Shown here: positions 1 through 7,685 of the stretch, one piece after another
Numbering within the stretch: position 1 is the first letter of the stretch
Layout of the letters: each line of letters starts with the position of its first letter
Source: Desulfobacterales bacterium
GTDB taxonomy: Bacteria > Desulfobacterota > Desulfobacteria > Desulfobacterales > JAHEIW01
Direction of reading: 5' to 3'
NCBI GenBank assembly: GCA_030066985.1
Contig: JASJAN010000017.1
Span: 1 to 64,000 of the forward strand
Length of the DNA: 64,000 nt
Made by a program: the position numbers and the translations under genes
Notes under the pieces: model-generated
What the model saw: the letters and a program-made list of their open reading frames with translations, nothing else
Told to the model about the DNA's origin: nothing
The model's database searches: none

Positions 1-126
1 TATTCAGGTAACGTAAAGATAGCAAAGCCCATGCCAACACACTAATGCACGCTAAATTTTACAACTTACTGAATTTTATAAATATTTTTTTACACTAAAC
101 TTTTATAACCGGCATTTCTCCGGCAG

Positions 127-476
127 GTGTTAATCTCTTCGCAGTTAACAGGTTAACACTTAAGACCTTTCATCTGCAGGTTATGCCCCATCTGTTGCCA
201 ATACACCGTTGATACGCTATCTGAGTTGAACAATCAGGGCAACAATCATACAGAAGCAAATTTTTTTCACTTACACATAAACCGACAGATATCCCAATCA
301 TAGAATCCGTAATTTAAATTATTACAATATATTATAGCCAATTATGCGGTCTGTTTAATCGGCACCACAGTCATAAATATTCCCGCTTTTTGATATTCTT
401 GGTAAACAGCCATTTCTTTCATTGTAATCGTTAACACAAAGTGTTAAGTTAACACTCTTAGGTTAATAGTGTTAAC
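127..476. promoter_or_regulatory. Cluster of GTTAACAC / GTGTTAAC sites upstream of the sigma-54 activator
   Basis: The 660-base AT-rich leader has no supported gene but carries repeated half sites: GTGTTAA (127-133), GTTAAC (144-149), GTTAACAC (152-159), then a dense group at 430-437, 441-447, 448-455 and 469-476. Bases 441-455 form a perfect 15-base palindrome (GTGTTAAGTTAACAC), and 431-447 form an overlapping dyad (TTAACAC-AAA-GTGTTAA). Such spacing is typical of cooperative binding by a dimeric regulator. The downstream activator itself or an unlinked repressor are both possible. I do not see a convincing -24/-12 element. Confidence 0.55.
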
Positions 477-665
477 AGTTTTTTGCATTCGATAATGAAT
501 TTCACCAGGCAGATAAAAATGGCGAAGCAATCTGCTAATTGCTTGTCTGGCCTGGCTCGACAGCGATTAGGCAGGTAAATTATTGAGCACAATTGTCTGT
601 TCGACTTAAACTGAAGCGCTTGAAATGACTAGCGCACGAATTTTGCATCCAAGGAGCGCATGCTA

Positions 666-2051
666 ATGGACATCGCTAAATACTGGAAAACCATTGTTGA
701 TACCTTACAGGACGGTCTGATGGTCATTGACCCGGAGGGCAATATCCTGGCCATGAATCCAGCGGCTGAAAGGCTGACCGGCTATTCAGCCGATGAGCTG
801 GTCGGTCAAAATTGCCGGATCTTAAATTGCACCGGCTGCGAGCTGTATGGGCGCGGCCCCGGAAAAGAGTGGTGCAGCTTGTTTGAAAAAGGTATCGTCA
901 CCGCCAAGAAATGCCTAATTTCCAGGAAAGACCGGCGCGCGTTGCATGTCGTCAAGAATGCAACCGTGCTTAAAGATCCTGAGGGGCAGATGATCGGATC
1001 GGTGGAAACCTTGACCGATATCTCTGAAATCGTGCGCCAGCAGGAGGAAATCCTGACCCTGCGCAAAAGCTGTCGGCTGGAGGACCAACACCACGGGCTG
1101 CTGGGCGAATCGCCGCCGATGCAGCGCCTTTTTGAACTCATCGAGAATGTGGCCCAGACCGACGCACCGGTACTCATCCACGGTCAGAGCGGTACCGGCA
1201 AAGAACTGGTGGCCCGCGCCATTCATGAAGATAGCCCCAGAAAAGACAAGCCCTTTATTAAAGTCAACTGCGCCGCGCTGAATGAAAATCTGTTGGAAAG
1301 TGAGCTTTTCGGCCATGAAAAAGGCTCTTATACCGGCGCCGACCGAACCCGTATCGGTCGTTTTGAAGCCGCCCACGAGGGCACGATCTTTTTAGATGAA
1401 ATCGGCGACATCCCGTTGGGCATTCAGGTGAAGCTGCTGCGGGTTCTGGAAGAAAAAGAAATTGAACGCGTCGGTGATCATAAGCCGATTCCGGTTGATG
1501 TCAGAATTATCTCAGCTACCAACAAAGATATCGAAGACCTGATCGCCCAGGAACACTTTCGTGAAGACCTGTTTTTCCGCATCAACGTGTTTCCACTTAA
1601 ATGCCCTTCCCTTTCCGAGCGACTCGATGATATCCACCTGATGGTACAAAATTTTATTGAACAAAATGCCGAAAAATCCGGCAAAAAAATTGTCGGCCTG
1701 ACACCGGAAGCCATGGAGGCTCTTTTCACCTATTCCTGGCCCGGTAATGTGCGCGAGTTGCGCAACGCCATCGAATATGCCTTTGTCCTGTGCTCGGGGC
1801 ATTGGATTGGCGTGGAGCACCTTCCACCGAAAATATCTACCGGTAGCAAGAGACCGTTAACACGCGCGCAGCAAAGCTCTGTATCATGGGAAGAAGATAG
1901 GTCAAACCTGTTGGATACACTGCGCCAGGTCGGCGGCAATCAATCTGAAGCCGCACGGCTTTTGGGCGTGAGCCGCGTGACGATTTGGAAGCGCATCAAA
2001 AAATACGGTATTGATTTAGAGACAGATTTAACAAAAATAGAGGCAACTTAG
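666..2051 (+). CDS. PAS domain sigma-54-dependent transcriptional activator (Fis-type HTH)
   Basis: Enhancer-binding protein that remodels sigma-54 RNA polymerase in response to a signal sensed by its N-terminal PAS domain (about residues 5-115). The AAA+ core shows Walker A (GQSGTGKE), a GSYTGA variant of the GAFTGA sigma-54 contact loop and Walker B (TIFLDEIGD). The C-terminus has a Fis-type helix-turn-helix (NQSEAARLLGVSRVTIWKRI). The PAS domain holds four cysteines (C50, C55, C58, C70) that could bind a metal, Fe-S cluster or heme; that is inference. An ATG at 660 lies only 3 bases after AAGGAG (651-656), while the ATG at 666 has 9-base spacing, so 666 is preferred. The gene is followed by a clear terminator and stands alone. 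Its targets cannot be read from the window. Confidence 0.92.
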   Translation: MDIAKYWKTIVDTLQDGLMVIDPEGNILAMNPAAERLTGYSADELVGQNCRILNCTGCELYGRGPGKEWCSLFEKGIVTAKKCLISRKDRRALHVVKNATVLKDPEGQMIGSVETLTDISEIVRQQEEILTLRKSCRLEDQHHGLLGESPPMQRLFELIENVAQTDAPVLIHGQSGTGKELVARAIHEDSPRKDKPFIKVNCAALNENLLESELFGHEKGSYTGADRTRIGRFEAAHEGTIFLDEIGDIPLGIQVKLLRVLEEKEIERVGDHKPIPVDVRIISATNKDIEDLIAQEHFREDLFFRINVFPLKCPSLSERLDDIHLMVQNFIEQNAEKSGKKIVGLTPEAMEALFTYSWPGNVRELRNAIEYAFVLCSGHWIGVEHLPPKISTGSKRPLTRAQQSSVSWEEDRSNLLDTLRQVGGNQSEAARLLGVSRVTIWKRIKKYGIDLETDLTKIEAT

Positions 2052-2095
2052 ATTCAGGTAGGGGCCTTTGACATAACGAAAACATCTGCAAAACA

Positions 2096-2129
2096 AAACG
2101 GCAGCCCGGTGATCGGGCTGCCGTTTTTT
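2096..2129 (+). terminator. Rho-independent terminator of the sigma-54 activator gene
   Basis: An 11-bp perfect GC-rich stem (ACGGCAGCCCG / CGGGCTGCCGT, 2098-2108 and 2114-2124) with a 5-base loop, followed by a run of T to 2129. It sits 45 bases after the stop codon. Confidence 0.9.
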
Positions 2130-2181
2130 CGCTGTAAATGATCGATAATATTAGGGACACTAGCCTTGGCGGCCATGACAT

Positions 2182-3120
2182 CTAGCGACGGTGGCCGCGC
2201 CTTCCGCCCCCTCCCGGACGGTTGGCATGCCTTCTGTATTGCCGTCGATCTCTTTTAAACTCACGCACATCCTCTTTGCGGTCCCGACGGTTTTCCCTGC
2301 GATCCCGGAAATCCTCTCTGCGATCCCGTCGGTCTTCTCTACGGTCACGAAAATCTTCCCGGCGGTCGCGTCGGTCTTCCCGATGGTCGCGTACATCCTC
2401 GCGCCGATCCCAGCGATCTTCGCGGCTGTCCCAACGGTCTTCGCGACGGTCCCATTTATCTTCCCGGCGGTCCCAACGATCTTCGGCTTTATCCCGACGA
2501 ATGTTTTTGTTTAACTGATTGATGCGTCTTTCCAGCCGGGCCTTTTCTTTGGGGTCATCTGTGTTGGCCAGGCGCTCCTCTAATTTGTTGAGGCGCTTTG
2601 CCTTGATGCGATCATCTTTACGATCCCGAATATCTTCGCGGCGGTCCCAGCGGTCTTCACGCCGATCGTATCTGTCTTCAAGTCGATCATAGCGATCTTC
2701 CCGGCGGTCTCGCACGTCTTCCCAGCGGTCCCGTCTGTCTTCACGATAGTCCCGGACATCCTCGCGTCGGTCCCAGCGGTCTTCCCGGCGATCCCAACGA
2801 TCTTCGCGTCGATCAAATTTATCTTCGCGACGGTCCCAGCGATCTTCGGCGCGATCAAAGCGCCGACGCGCATGCCGTCTTTCATCCCGATCCAGTTTAC
2901 CATCATTGTTTTTATCAAAACGTTTCAGATACTGCTTTCTGAAAGCTGCTTTTTCATTGGCATCGATGGTGCCATCGCCATTGGTATCGATGCGTTGCCG
3001 TAAGGACACACCCGGTCGCAAATCGGCGCTTTCTTCTTCAGCCAGAACGGAATTAGGATTTGATGCAAATGCCAGACACAGCGTCACCCCGGTTAATGCC
3101 GTCAACAGTTTTTTTCTCAT
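2182..3120 (-). CDS. Secreted EF-hand protein with long Arg-Asp-Glu repeat tail
   Basis: The product (312 residues) starts with a Sec signal peptide (MRKKLLTALTG..., likely cleaved near SVLA-EE). Two canonical EF-hand calcium loops follow (DTNGDGTIDANE and DKNNDGKLDRDE). About 200 residues of a 7-residue D-R-W-D-R-R-E-D type repeat come next, interrupted by a short helix rich in Lys, Leu and Asn, and the protein ends in a basic Gly/Arg/His tail. The repeat should form a highly charged single helix. An ATG at 3126 sits 2 bases from GGAGG, whereas the ATG at 3120 has 8-base spacing, so 3120 is used. Function is unknown; calcium-dependent envelope binding is a guess. The DNA repeat leaves other frames open by chance. 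Confidence 0.8.
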   Translation of the reverse strand: MRKKLLTALTGVTLCLAFASNPNSVLAEEESADLRPGVSLRQRIDTNGDGTIDANEKAAFRKQYLKRFDKNNDGKLDRDERRHARRRFDRAEDRWDRREDKFDRREDRWDRREDRWDRREDVRDYREDRRDRWEDVRDRREDRYDRLEDRYDRREDRWDRREDIRDRKDDRIKAKRLNKLEERLANTDDPKEKARLERRINQLNKNIRRDKAEDRWDRREDKWDRREDRWDSREDRWDRREDVRDHREDRRDRREDFRDRREDRRDRREDFRDRRENRRDRKEDVREFKRDRRQYRRHANRPGGGGRRGHRR

Positions 3121-3380
3121 TGCCATTGCCTCCGTTTATATTTTTATCTGCGTTTTCCATGTGGCGGGCCTTGTCTTTACCTGGGTTAAACACAGCGGCG
3201 TTGAAAAAGTTTCGCCCGACGTCGATCTTTTTTTAAAAATTAAGCGAACTATACTCAATTATTGTTAAATGGGGTCGAAATCAGATTCGCAGCTCTGTTT
3301 TTTTGACAAACTGCATAAAATGTTGAAAAATACAGCTTGGGTTTCAGACTGTTCGATAAATTAGAAACGGAGGCATGCTG

Positions 3381-3869
3381 ATGGTCGATATGCTGGTCAA
3401 ATTATATGATCTTGAGCCGCAAGGGACATTTTGGACGGAACAAACAGCGCTTGGCATTGAGCTTCGCAAACCCATCGGCCCTGAAAAACACGCCATCATC
3501 GCCTGGGTTTGCGATCATTTTGGCGACGGTTGGGCCAGCGAGGTTGATGTGGCCCTGTCCAATCAGCCCCGCACTTGCTATGTGGCCGTCAAAGACAGCA
3601 ACATCATCGGGTTTGCCTGCTACGATGCCACGTCCTTGGGATTTTTCGGCCCCATCGGGGTGATAAAATCACATCGTAAAAAAAGAACCGGCACGGCGTT
3701 GATGTATGCCTGTCTGCTGGATATGAAAAACAAAGGCTATGGCTATGCGGTCGTTGGGGGTGTTGAAGATATTGATTTTTATAAAAACACCGTCGGCGCC
3801 ATCGAGATACCCGATTCTGCTCCCGGCATTTATACTAACCAGATCAAAGGCATTCCCATTAAAAAATAA
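3381..3869 (+). CDS. GNAT family N-acetyltransferase
   Basis: A protein of 162 residues with the GNAT fold pattern: N-terminal strand and helices, a beta4-like segment (CYVAVKDSNIIGFACYD), then the acetyl-CoA pyrophosphate-binding region (GVIKSHRKKRTGTALMYACLLDMKNKGYGYAVVGG). In the last segment R/KKRTGTA stands for the usual Q/RxxGxG/A motif. The end (IDFYKNTVGA) resembles the GNAT C-terminal F-Y-x-K-x-G-A signature. GGAGG at 3369-3373 is 1 base from an ATG at 3375 but 7 bases from the ATG at 3381, so 3381 is chosen. Substrate cannot be predicted; it is a single-gene unit. Confidence 0.8.
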   Translation: MVDMLVKLYDLEPQGTFWTEQTALGIELRKPIGPEKHAIIAWVCDHFGDGWASEVDVALSNQPRTCYVAVKDSNIIGFACYDATSLGFFGPIGVIKSHRKKRTGTALMYACLLDMKNKGYGYAVVGGVEDIDFYKNTVGAIEIPDSAPGIYTNQIKGIPIKK

Positions 3870-4173
3870 ATAACCAACCCGGAATCTGCGAACTCTGGTT
3901 CTCCGGCCACTGGCTACTCGCGGCTGGCGACTGGCTTTGAGTCCTTGATCAGTGACCGACAGCCAGCTGCCAGGAGCCAGTGACCAGACGCCCGAAATTT
4001 GAACATCTGAACCCTTTCTTGCCGTGATATTACCTGTAGGGCGACGACGAGAACCATATCCTCAAGAATTCCCATTTCTAACCGATATAGAACACAGCCG
4101 TTAAGTCAGGCAGCTGTGTTGCGACTAATCTCATCAATCGCACGGTTCCAAAATACACACTAAGGAGCAATTT
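3870..4173. other. Gene-free stretch with degenerate repeats
   Basis: No supported ORF. It holds a CTGGC-rich low-order repeat (about 3900-3990, with CTGGCTACTCGCGGCTGGCGACTGG and a roughly inverse CCAGCTGCC copy), plus a short GAACATCTGAACCC element at about 4000 belonging to a dispersed family seen elsewhere in the window. The AAGGAG before the next gene lies at about 4161. Confidence 0.5.
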
Positions 4174-4854
4174 ATGAAAACGAAAACGTTAGACTGCTGT
4201 ACGCTTATCAAAAGCGGACAATTTAACCTCTTATTTTTAGCAACAGCCATCATCGTCTTACTGCTGGCATGTGCCCATACCGAGAAAGTGCTCGTGCCGC
4301 CCAAAGTCGATTTGAAAACGTATCCGTCGATTGGTGTGGTTGAATTTTCAACAAATGCCGAAGATACGCTCAAACCCTATGTAACGCAAAATTTCATCGA
4401 AAATATTCAGTCAGCGCAACCGGGCACACGTATCCTTGAGCTTGGCGATGCGGATTACCTGATGCGTTCCCTGGGACACAGTCAACTCAATTCCGAAACC
4501 ATCCAATCGATCGGACAAAAGTATAAAGTGGATGCCATCATATTGGGACATCTGCAAGTCTCACATATAAAGCCTAAAATTAATGTGTACACCGCTGCTA
4601 AATCTTTGAATGCCAGAGCCTATATCGAAGCTGCACTGAAAACCCGAATCTTAGAAACAGATAGTGGTGCCACTTGCTGGACCCGGGCCACTTCCGGTAA
4701 AACCCAGGTGGCTGCAATTAACTTGATAAAAGATGGCCCGTTTAGCGTCGGTGTCAGCGATCCCAAAGAAAAATATGGCCAACTGGTTCCCAAACTGGTT
4801 TATACCAATACCATGGACTTTCGGTCGCGGTACGAATATCGCACCGTAGAGTAA
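4174..4854 (+). CDS. Predicted lipoprotein, CsgG/TolB-N-like fold
   Basis: The product (226 residues) has a basic N-terminus, a hydrophobic stretch (FLATAIIVLLLAC) and a lipobox-type Cys (LLLAC), so it is expected to be a lipoprotein. The mature part reads as an alternating alpha/beta fold: SIGVVEFSTNAEDTLKPYVTQNF, GTRILELG, VDAIILGHLQVS, then strands ending GATCWTRATSGKT. This pattern resembles periplasmic domains of the CsgG/TolB-N type that sense or form outer-membrane assemblies. That assignment is inference from pattern. A good AAGGAG precedes the ATG. A 12-residue polar tail (DFRSRYEYRTVE) closes the protein. Confidence 0.7.
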   Translation: MKTKTLDCCTLIKSGQFNLLFLATAIIVLLLACAHTEKVLVPPKVDLKTYPSIGVVEFSTNAEDTLKPYVTQNFIENIQSAQPGTRILELGDADYLMRSLGHSQLNSETIQSIGQKYKVDAIILGHLQVSHIKPKINVYTAAKSLNARAYIEAALKTRILETDSGATCWTRATSGKTQVAAINLIKDGPFSVGVSDPKEKYGQLVPKLVYTNTMDFRSRYEYRTVE

Positions 4855-4880
4855 AAGATATTTGTTTTCCTTGGCTTCCA

Positions 4881-4921
4881 TTACAAAGGGGTCTCCGCTT
4901 CATGCGAATTCCCCTTTGTAA
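4881..4921. terminator. Hairpin after the lipoprotein gene, possible terminator
   Basis: Perfect 11-bp inverted repeat TTACAAAGGGG / CCCCTTTGTAA (4881-4891, 4911-4921) with a 19-base loop, 27 bases after the stop codon. It lacks a T tract on the plus strand, so it may stabilise the message 3' end or act with Rho rather than terminate on its own. Confidence 0.5.
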
Positions 4922-5029
4922 GCAATTCATGACCGATCAATTTCACAGTTTCTGCTATGCGGGATCATATACCCGGCATAGCTAAACTCATTATTTATAG
5001 ATCATCTCTTAATTTTTATTTTTTAATTT

Positions 5030-5150
5030 TTTAATCTGTGTTAATCCCACGCCCGCCATGCGAGCAAGGCGAGGCGGGCGGGTGCGTAATCTGTGGTTAA
5101 AAATCCGCATTCCGAAATCTGCAATCCGAAATCCAAAATCCGCAATCAAG
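5030..5150. repeat. Dispersed degenerate intergenic repeats (three families)
   Basis: Three low-order repeats are packed together: a TTAATCTGTGG type segment (about 5033-5100); a GC-rich inverted repeat GCCCGCC / GGCGGGC (5051-5057, 5073-5079); and tandem-like ATCCGAAATC / ATCCGCAATC units (about 5103-5148). Similar units recur in other gaps of this window. No gene is supported between 4855 and 5145. Confidence 0.6.
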
Positions 5151-5772
5151 AAGACTTGTCCTGCTTCAGATGCTTTTCAATCTCAGCCAGGCGTTTTTTC
5201 AGCTCGATGAGCTCTTTGGTTGAATGCTGATCGCGTTGCTTGCGGTCTATGGCTTCGCAAAATGCACGCAAATCTGTATTGATGGCACCGATCAGCAACT
5301 GATCTTCAGAGCCGTAGATTTTAGCCAACATTTCAACTGCCATACCGAAACCGGTGGCATCGGCATCGCTTTGCAGGTCATCCACCGATCGCGGTTTCCA
5401 ACTCACCCGGCGCCGGTAGGGCGACTCCTGACTGGACAGCTCCCCTTTTTCTTCAGCTTCTGCCATCGTATATGCCACCCGTCTCTGGGGGCCCTGACCA
5501 AACCGCAGCCAATCCATGGAGCATCCACTGAGCTCGGCTACCTTGTATATCCATCCTGGAGGAACGTCGTCTCGCTTGCGGGCCGCACCGATATTTTGCC
5601 GTGTGATGCCTAAATATTTTGCCAGTTGTCCGTCGGATTTGACATGCAGCGCTTCTTTCAGCCGCCCGATGATGTCCTCAGTCTCACTCAATGAAAGCTT
5701 CATCTCATTGTTATTATTTTGTTTTTCTTCCTCAGTCATTCTTGGCCCCCGTCGGTCCGGTAAACCAGACAT
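5146..5772 (-). CDS. Phage CI-type repressor, N-terminal HTH without peptidase domain
   Basis: The protein (208 residues) has a CI-repressor-type DNA-binding domain at about residues 30-95 (EDIIGRLKEALHVKSDGQLAKYLGITRQNIGAARKRDDVPPGWIYKVAELSGCSMDWLRFGQGP), a classical helix-turn-helix of the Bac_CI_repr kind. The rest is a charged helical segment ending in a coiled coil (TKELIELKKRLAEIEKHLKQDK), not a LexA/S24 autoprotease. It probably dimerises through the tail and is not SOS-cleavable. Three in-frame ATGs exist (5772, 5739, 5703), none with a strong ribosome site; the longest is given. Its upstream region carries operator-like repeats. No phage genes lie nearby, so it is probably a domesticated regulator. 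Confidence 0.8.
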   Translation of the reverse strand: MSGLPDRRGPRMTEEEKQNNNNEMKLSLSETEDIIGRLKEALHVKSDGQLAKYLGITRQNIGAARKRDDVPPGWIYKVAELSGCSMDWLRFGQGPQRRVAYTMAEAEEKGELSSQESPYRRRVSWKPRSVDDLQSDADATGFGMAVEMLAKIYGSEDQLLIGAINTDLRAFCEAIDRKQRDQHSTKELIELKKRLAEIEKHLKQDKSS

Positions 5773-6075
5773 TTGCTTTAGGTAAATTATTTTTGCTTTT
5801 AATGCAAATTTTTATTGACAACACTAATTTGCCGGTTTATATGTCATCTTAACACCAAAACGACATAATCTTTATACAACTGATCTAATTTACATAAGAA
5901 AGAGATTGTTTATACCATTCAGATTCATTTACATGCAAACTTTAGATAACAGCTGATTTAAAAAAATGCAAGTTTTAGTTGACAATATCCAAATAAATTT
6001 TGCGCTGCGTTTCACAGCTTCCCTGCCGCAGGGGCATGGGAATGATGGATACCCCATAATTGAAAGGAGGAAAGC
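5773..6075. promoter_or_regulatory. AT-rich divergent regulatory region between repressor and comEA-like gene
   Basis: It contains repeated short words consistent with operators: ATTTGC / GCAAAT at 5771-5808 (the later copy in AATGCAAATT), TTTAGGTAAATT, ATTTACAT, and a direct pair ATGCAAACTTTAG / ATGCAAGTTTTAG about 33 bases apart (about 5933-5978). A sigma-70-like promoter reads rightward at 5815-5842 (TTGACA, 16 bases, TTATAT), and a second TTGACA lies at 5979-5984. The layout suggests autoregulation by the CI-like repressor; this is inferred. Confidence 0.5.
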
Positions 6076-6375
6076 ATGCAAAATTTAAGAAGAGTTGTAG
6101 CCGTATGTTTAATGGGCCTGATCTTTGCGTCCGGCGTCTGGGCAGATGATGTTGCACAGATAAATATCAACACAGCCACGGCAGAGCAACTGACGCAGTT
6201 AAAAGGTATCGGTGCAAGTCATGCCGCCGCTATTGTTGCCTATCGTGAAAAAAATGGGCCCTTCCAGAAAGCGGAAGATTTAATGAAAGTTCCGCGCATC
6301 GGACAAAAGACATTTGAAAAAAACAAGGCGCTGATCAGCGTTCAAAATCCCAAAAAACGGCAGGCCAAGAACTAG
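6076..6375 (+). CDS. ComEA-like secreted helix-hairpin-helix DNA-binding protein
   Basis: A protein of 99 residues with a signal peptide (MQNLRRVVAVCLMGLIFASGVWA-DD) followed by a double helix-hairpin-helix domain (ININTATAEQLTQLKGIGASHAAAIVAYREKNGPFQKAEDLMKVPRIGQKTFEK). The NINTAT start and the two G-I-G type hairpins match the ComEA family, which binds double-stranded DNA in the periplasm during natural transformation or acts as a general DNA binder. The short length and basic tail fit the single-domain Gram-negative form. A strong AAAGGAGGAAAGC precedes the ATG. No other competence genes are in the window. Confidence 0.88.
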   Translation: MQNLRRVVAVCLMGLIFASGVWADDVAQININTATAEQLTQLKGIGASHAAAIVAYREKNGPFQKAEDLMKVPRIGQKTFEKNKALISVQNPKKRQAKN

Positions 6376-6395
6376 CGGTTCCATGGCCAAATATC

Positions 6396-6424
6396 ATCAA
6401 CCGCCTGCCCGGCAGGCGGTTGAT
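6396..6424. terminator. Strong hairpin after the comEA-like gene
   Basis: Perfect 14-bp inverted repeat ATCAACCGCCTGCC / GGCAGGCGGTTGAT (6396-6409, 6411-6424) with a minimal loop. No T tract follows. It lies 20 bases after the comEA-like stop codon. It may be a bidirectional or Rho-assisted terminator, or an extragenic palindrome related to the GC-rich dispersed repeat family. Confidence 0.55.
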
Positions 6425-6471
6425 ATACGATTAATTGCATCTGCACATTTTTATTGAAGGGAGGTTGCATC

Positions 6472-6888
6472 ATGCCAGACAAAATTACCAGTTTCAGGGA
6501 TTTGCGGGTTTTTCAAAATGCCATGCACACTGCCATGGATATTTTTCATTTGACTGCCAAGTTTCCGCCTGAGGAACAATACGGGTTGACCGATCAACTG
6601 CGACAAGCTGCGCGTTTGGTCTGCTCGCAGATTAGCAGGGCCTGGCGCAAAAGGCGCTTTAAGACGCCCTTTATTGCCAAACTAAATGATTCCGAAGGTC
6701 ACGCCTGTGAGACCCAGGTATGGATTGAATTCGCCCGGCAATGCAAATACCTGGATGATGACACCTGCGAGCAACTCAACGCTGCTTATGAGCAGATAAT
6801 GGCCCAGCTGGGCAAGATGATCGGTCAAGCCGATAAATGGCTGATTAAAGCTAAACCGAAACAGAACGGAGATTCGCCTCCTGCTTGA
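6472..6888 (+). CDS. Four-helix-bundle protein (23S rRNA intervening-sequence type)
   Basis: The product (138 residues) has the pattern of the four-helix-bundle family first seen in 23S rRNA intervening sequences: SFRDLRVFQNAMHTAMDIFHLTAKFPPEEQYGLTDQLRQAARLVCSQISRAW near the N-terminus, and a conserved ETQVWIEFARQCKYLD segment. These proteins form homopentamers in known structures; their role is not settled. It is free-standing here and not inside an rRNA gene. AGGGAGG (6458-6464) is 7 bases before the ATG at 6472; an upstream in-frame TTG at 6454 lies inside the ribosome site and is rejected. Confidence 0.85.
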   Translation: MPDKITSFRDLRVFQNAMHTAMDIFHLTAKFPPEEQYGLTDQLRQAARLVCSQISRAWRKRRFKTPFIAKLNDSEGHACETQVWIEFARQCKYLDDDTCEQLNAAYEQIMAQLGKMIGQADKWLIKAKPKQNGDSPPA

Positions 6889-6960
6889 CGTTTTAGCGCT
6901 ATAACGACATAATGTTGTAGCGCTAAAATCCACCAAAATGGAGGTTGATATATTATCATC

Positions 6961-7503
6961 TTGTTACCTGTCGGACCGACTGCCAGAAGAGCAGCGAGAC
7001 CGGGAAGTGCGATAGCTCTGGGTCTGATCTGCATTCTTCTGGGGCTGCTGATCGCCGGATGTCATAAACAGACAAAGGCCCCCGCGCAAACACCCGAAGA
7101 ATGCATCGATGCCATCGTGGCGCGTTTGAAAGTATTGCCCGATAAACGGTATCTGCCTACTCTGGACGGCCAGTTAGTCGATCTGCAAGAATTTTTCAAC
7201 GCCTGTGCCCAAAAAGGGCCGCATTGCGCCTTGTATGATAAATTTTACTATTGGAAAAACGAGGTCAAAGAGATCGAATCCAATTCCACCCGCGGGCGTG
7301 TGCGCCATAAAGTCCGCATGTATTACAACCCGCTGTCAACTTGTTATCCGGAAAAAGTAAATCCCGGCAGAACCCACGGGGATGTGGTAGAGACCTACGA
7401 TCCGGAAGGATTTTTTATGGGTCTGGGCGTCTACATGGGCGACGGGTTGTACGTCACCCTGCCCTATTCCGGCTACAAAGGAAAGAGCCGGTTGTCCATT
7501 TAG
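6961..7503 (+). CDS. Hypothetical lipoprotein
   Basis: The protein (about 180 residues) carries a hydrophobic N-terminal segment (AIALGLICILLGLLIAGC) ending in a lipobox Cys, so it should be lipid-anchored. The mature part has several cysteines (ECIDA, NACAQKGPHCALYDKFYYW, STCYPEK) and no family I recognise. The start is unclear: GGAGG at 6940-6944 is 16 bases from the TTG at 6961 but 7 from an in-frame ATT at 6952, and an in-frame TGA lies at 6946. TTG is kept as the more usual codon. The gene stands alone, 72 bases after the four-helix-bundle gene. Confidence 0.6.
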   Translation: MLPVGPTARRAARPGSAIALGLICILLGLLIAGCHKQTKAPAQTPEECIDAIVARLKVLPDKRYLPTLDGQLVDLQEFFNACAQKGPHCALYDKFYYWKNEVKEIESNSTRGRVRHKVRMYYNPLSTCYPEKVNPGRTHGDVVETYDPEGFFMGLGVYMGDGLYVTLPYSGYKGKSRLSI

Positions 7504-7685
7504 CCCGCTGCGATGAAAGCGCATTCTAAAAGTCGCACTAATTTTCAAACTTAGTTAAGGACCTATTGTATTTATCCGCGAATTGCCATATGGTAGCCCG
7601 GAAAAATAAGGCTACTGCTAACAAGGTTAATGGCCCATGCGCCGTAAAATTCATACCGGCTGAACTAAAGCAAGGATATCCAAAA

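Noticed and set aside
2191-2518. Two long plus-strand frames and a minus frame (2580-2918) with repetitive translations
   Set aside because: They are shadows of the 21-base repeat coding for the Arg-Asp-Glu tail; no ribosome sites or family content.
2200-2850. Regular repeats that could suggest a CRISPR array
   Set aside because: The period is about 21 bases with no spacers, and it encodes the repeat of a signal-peptide protein.
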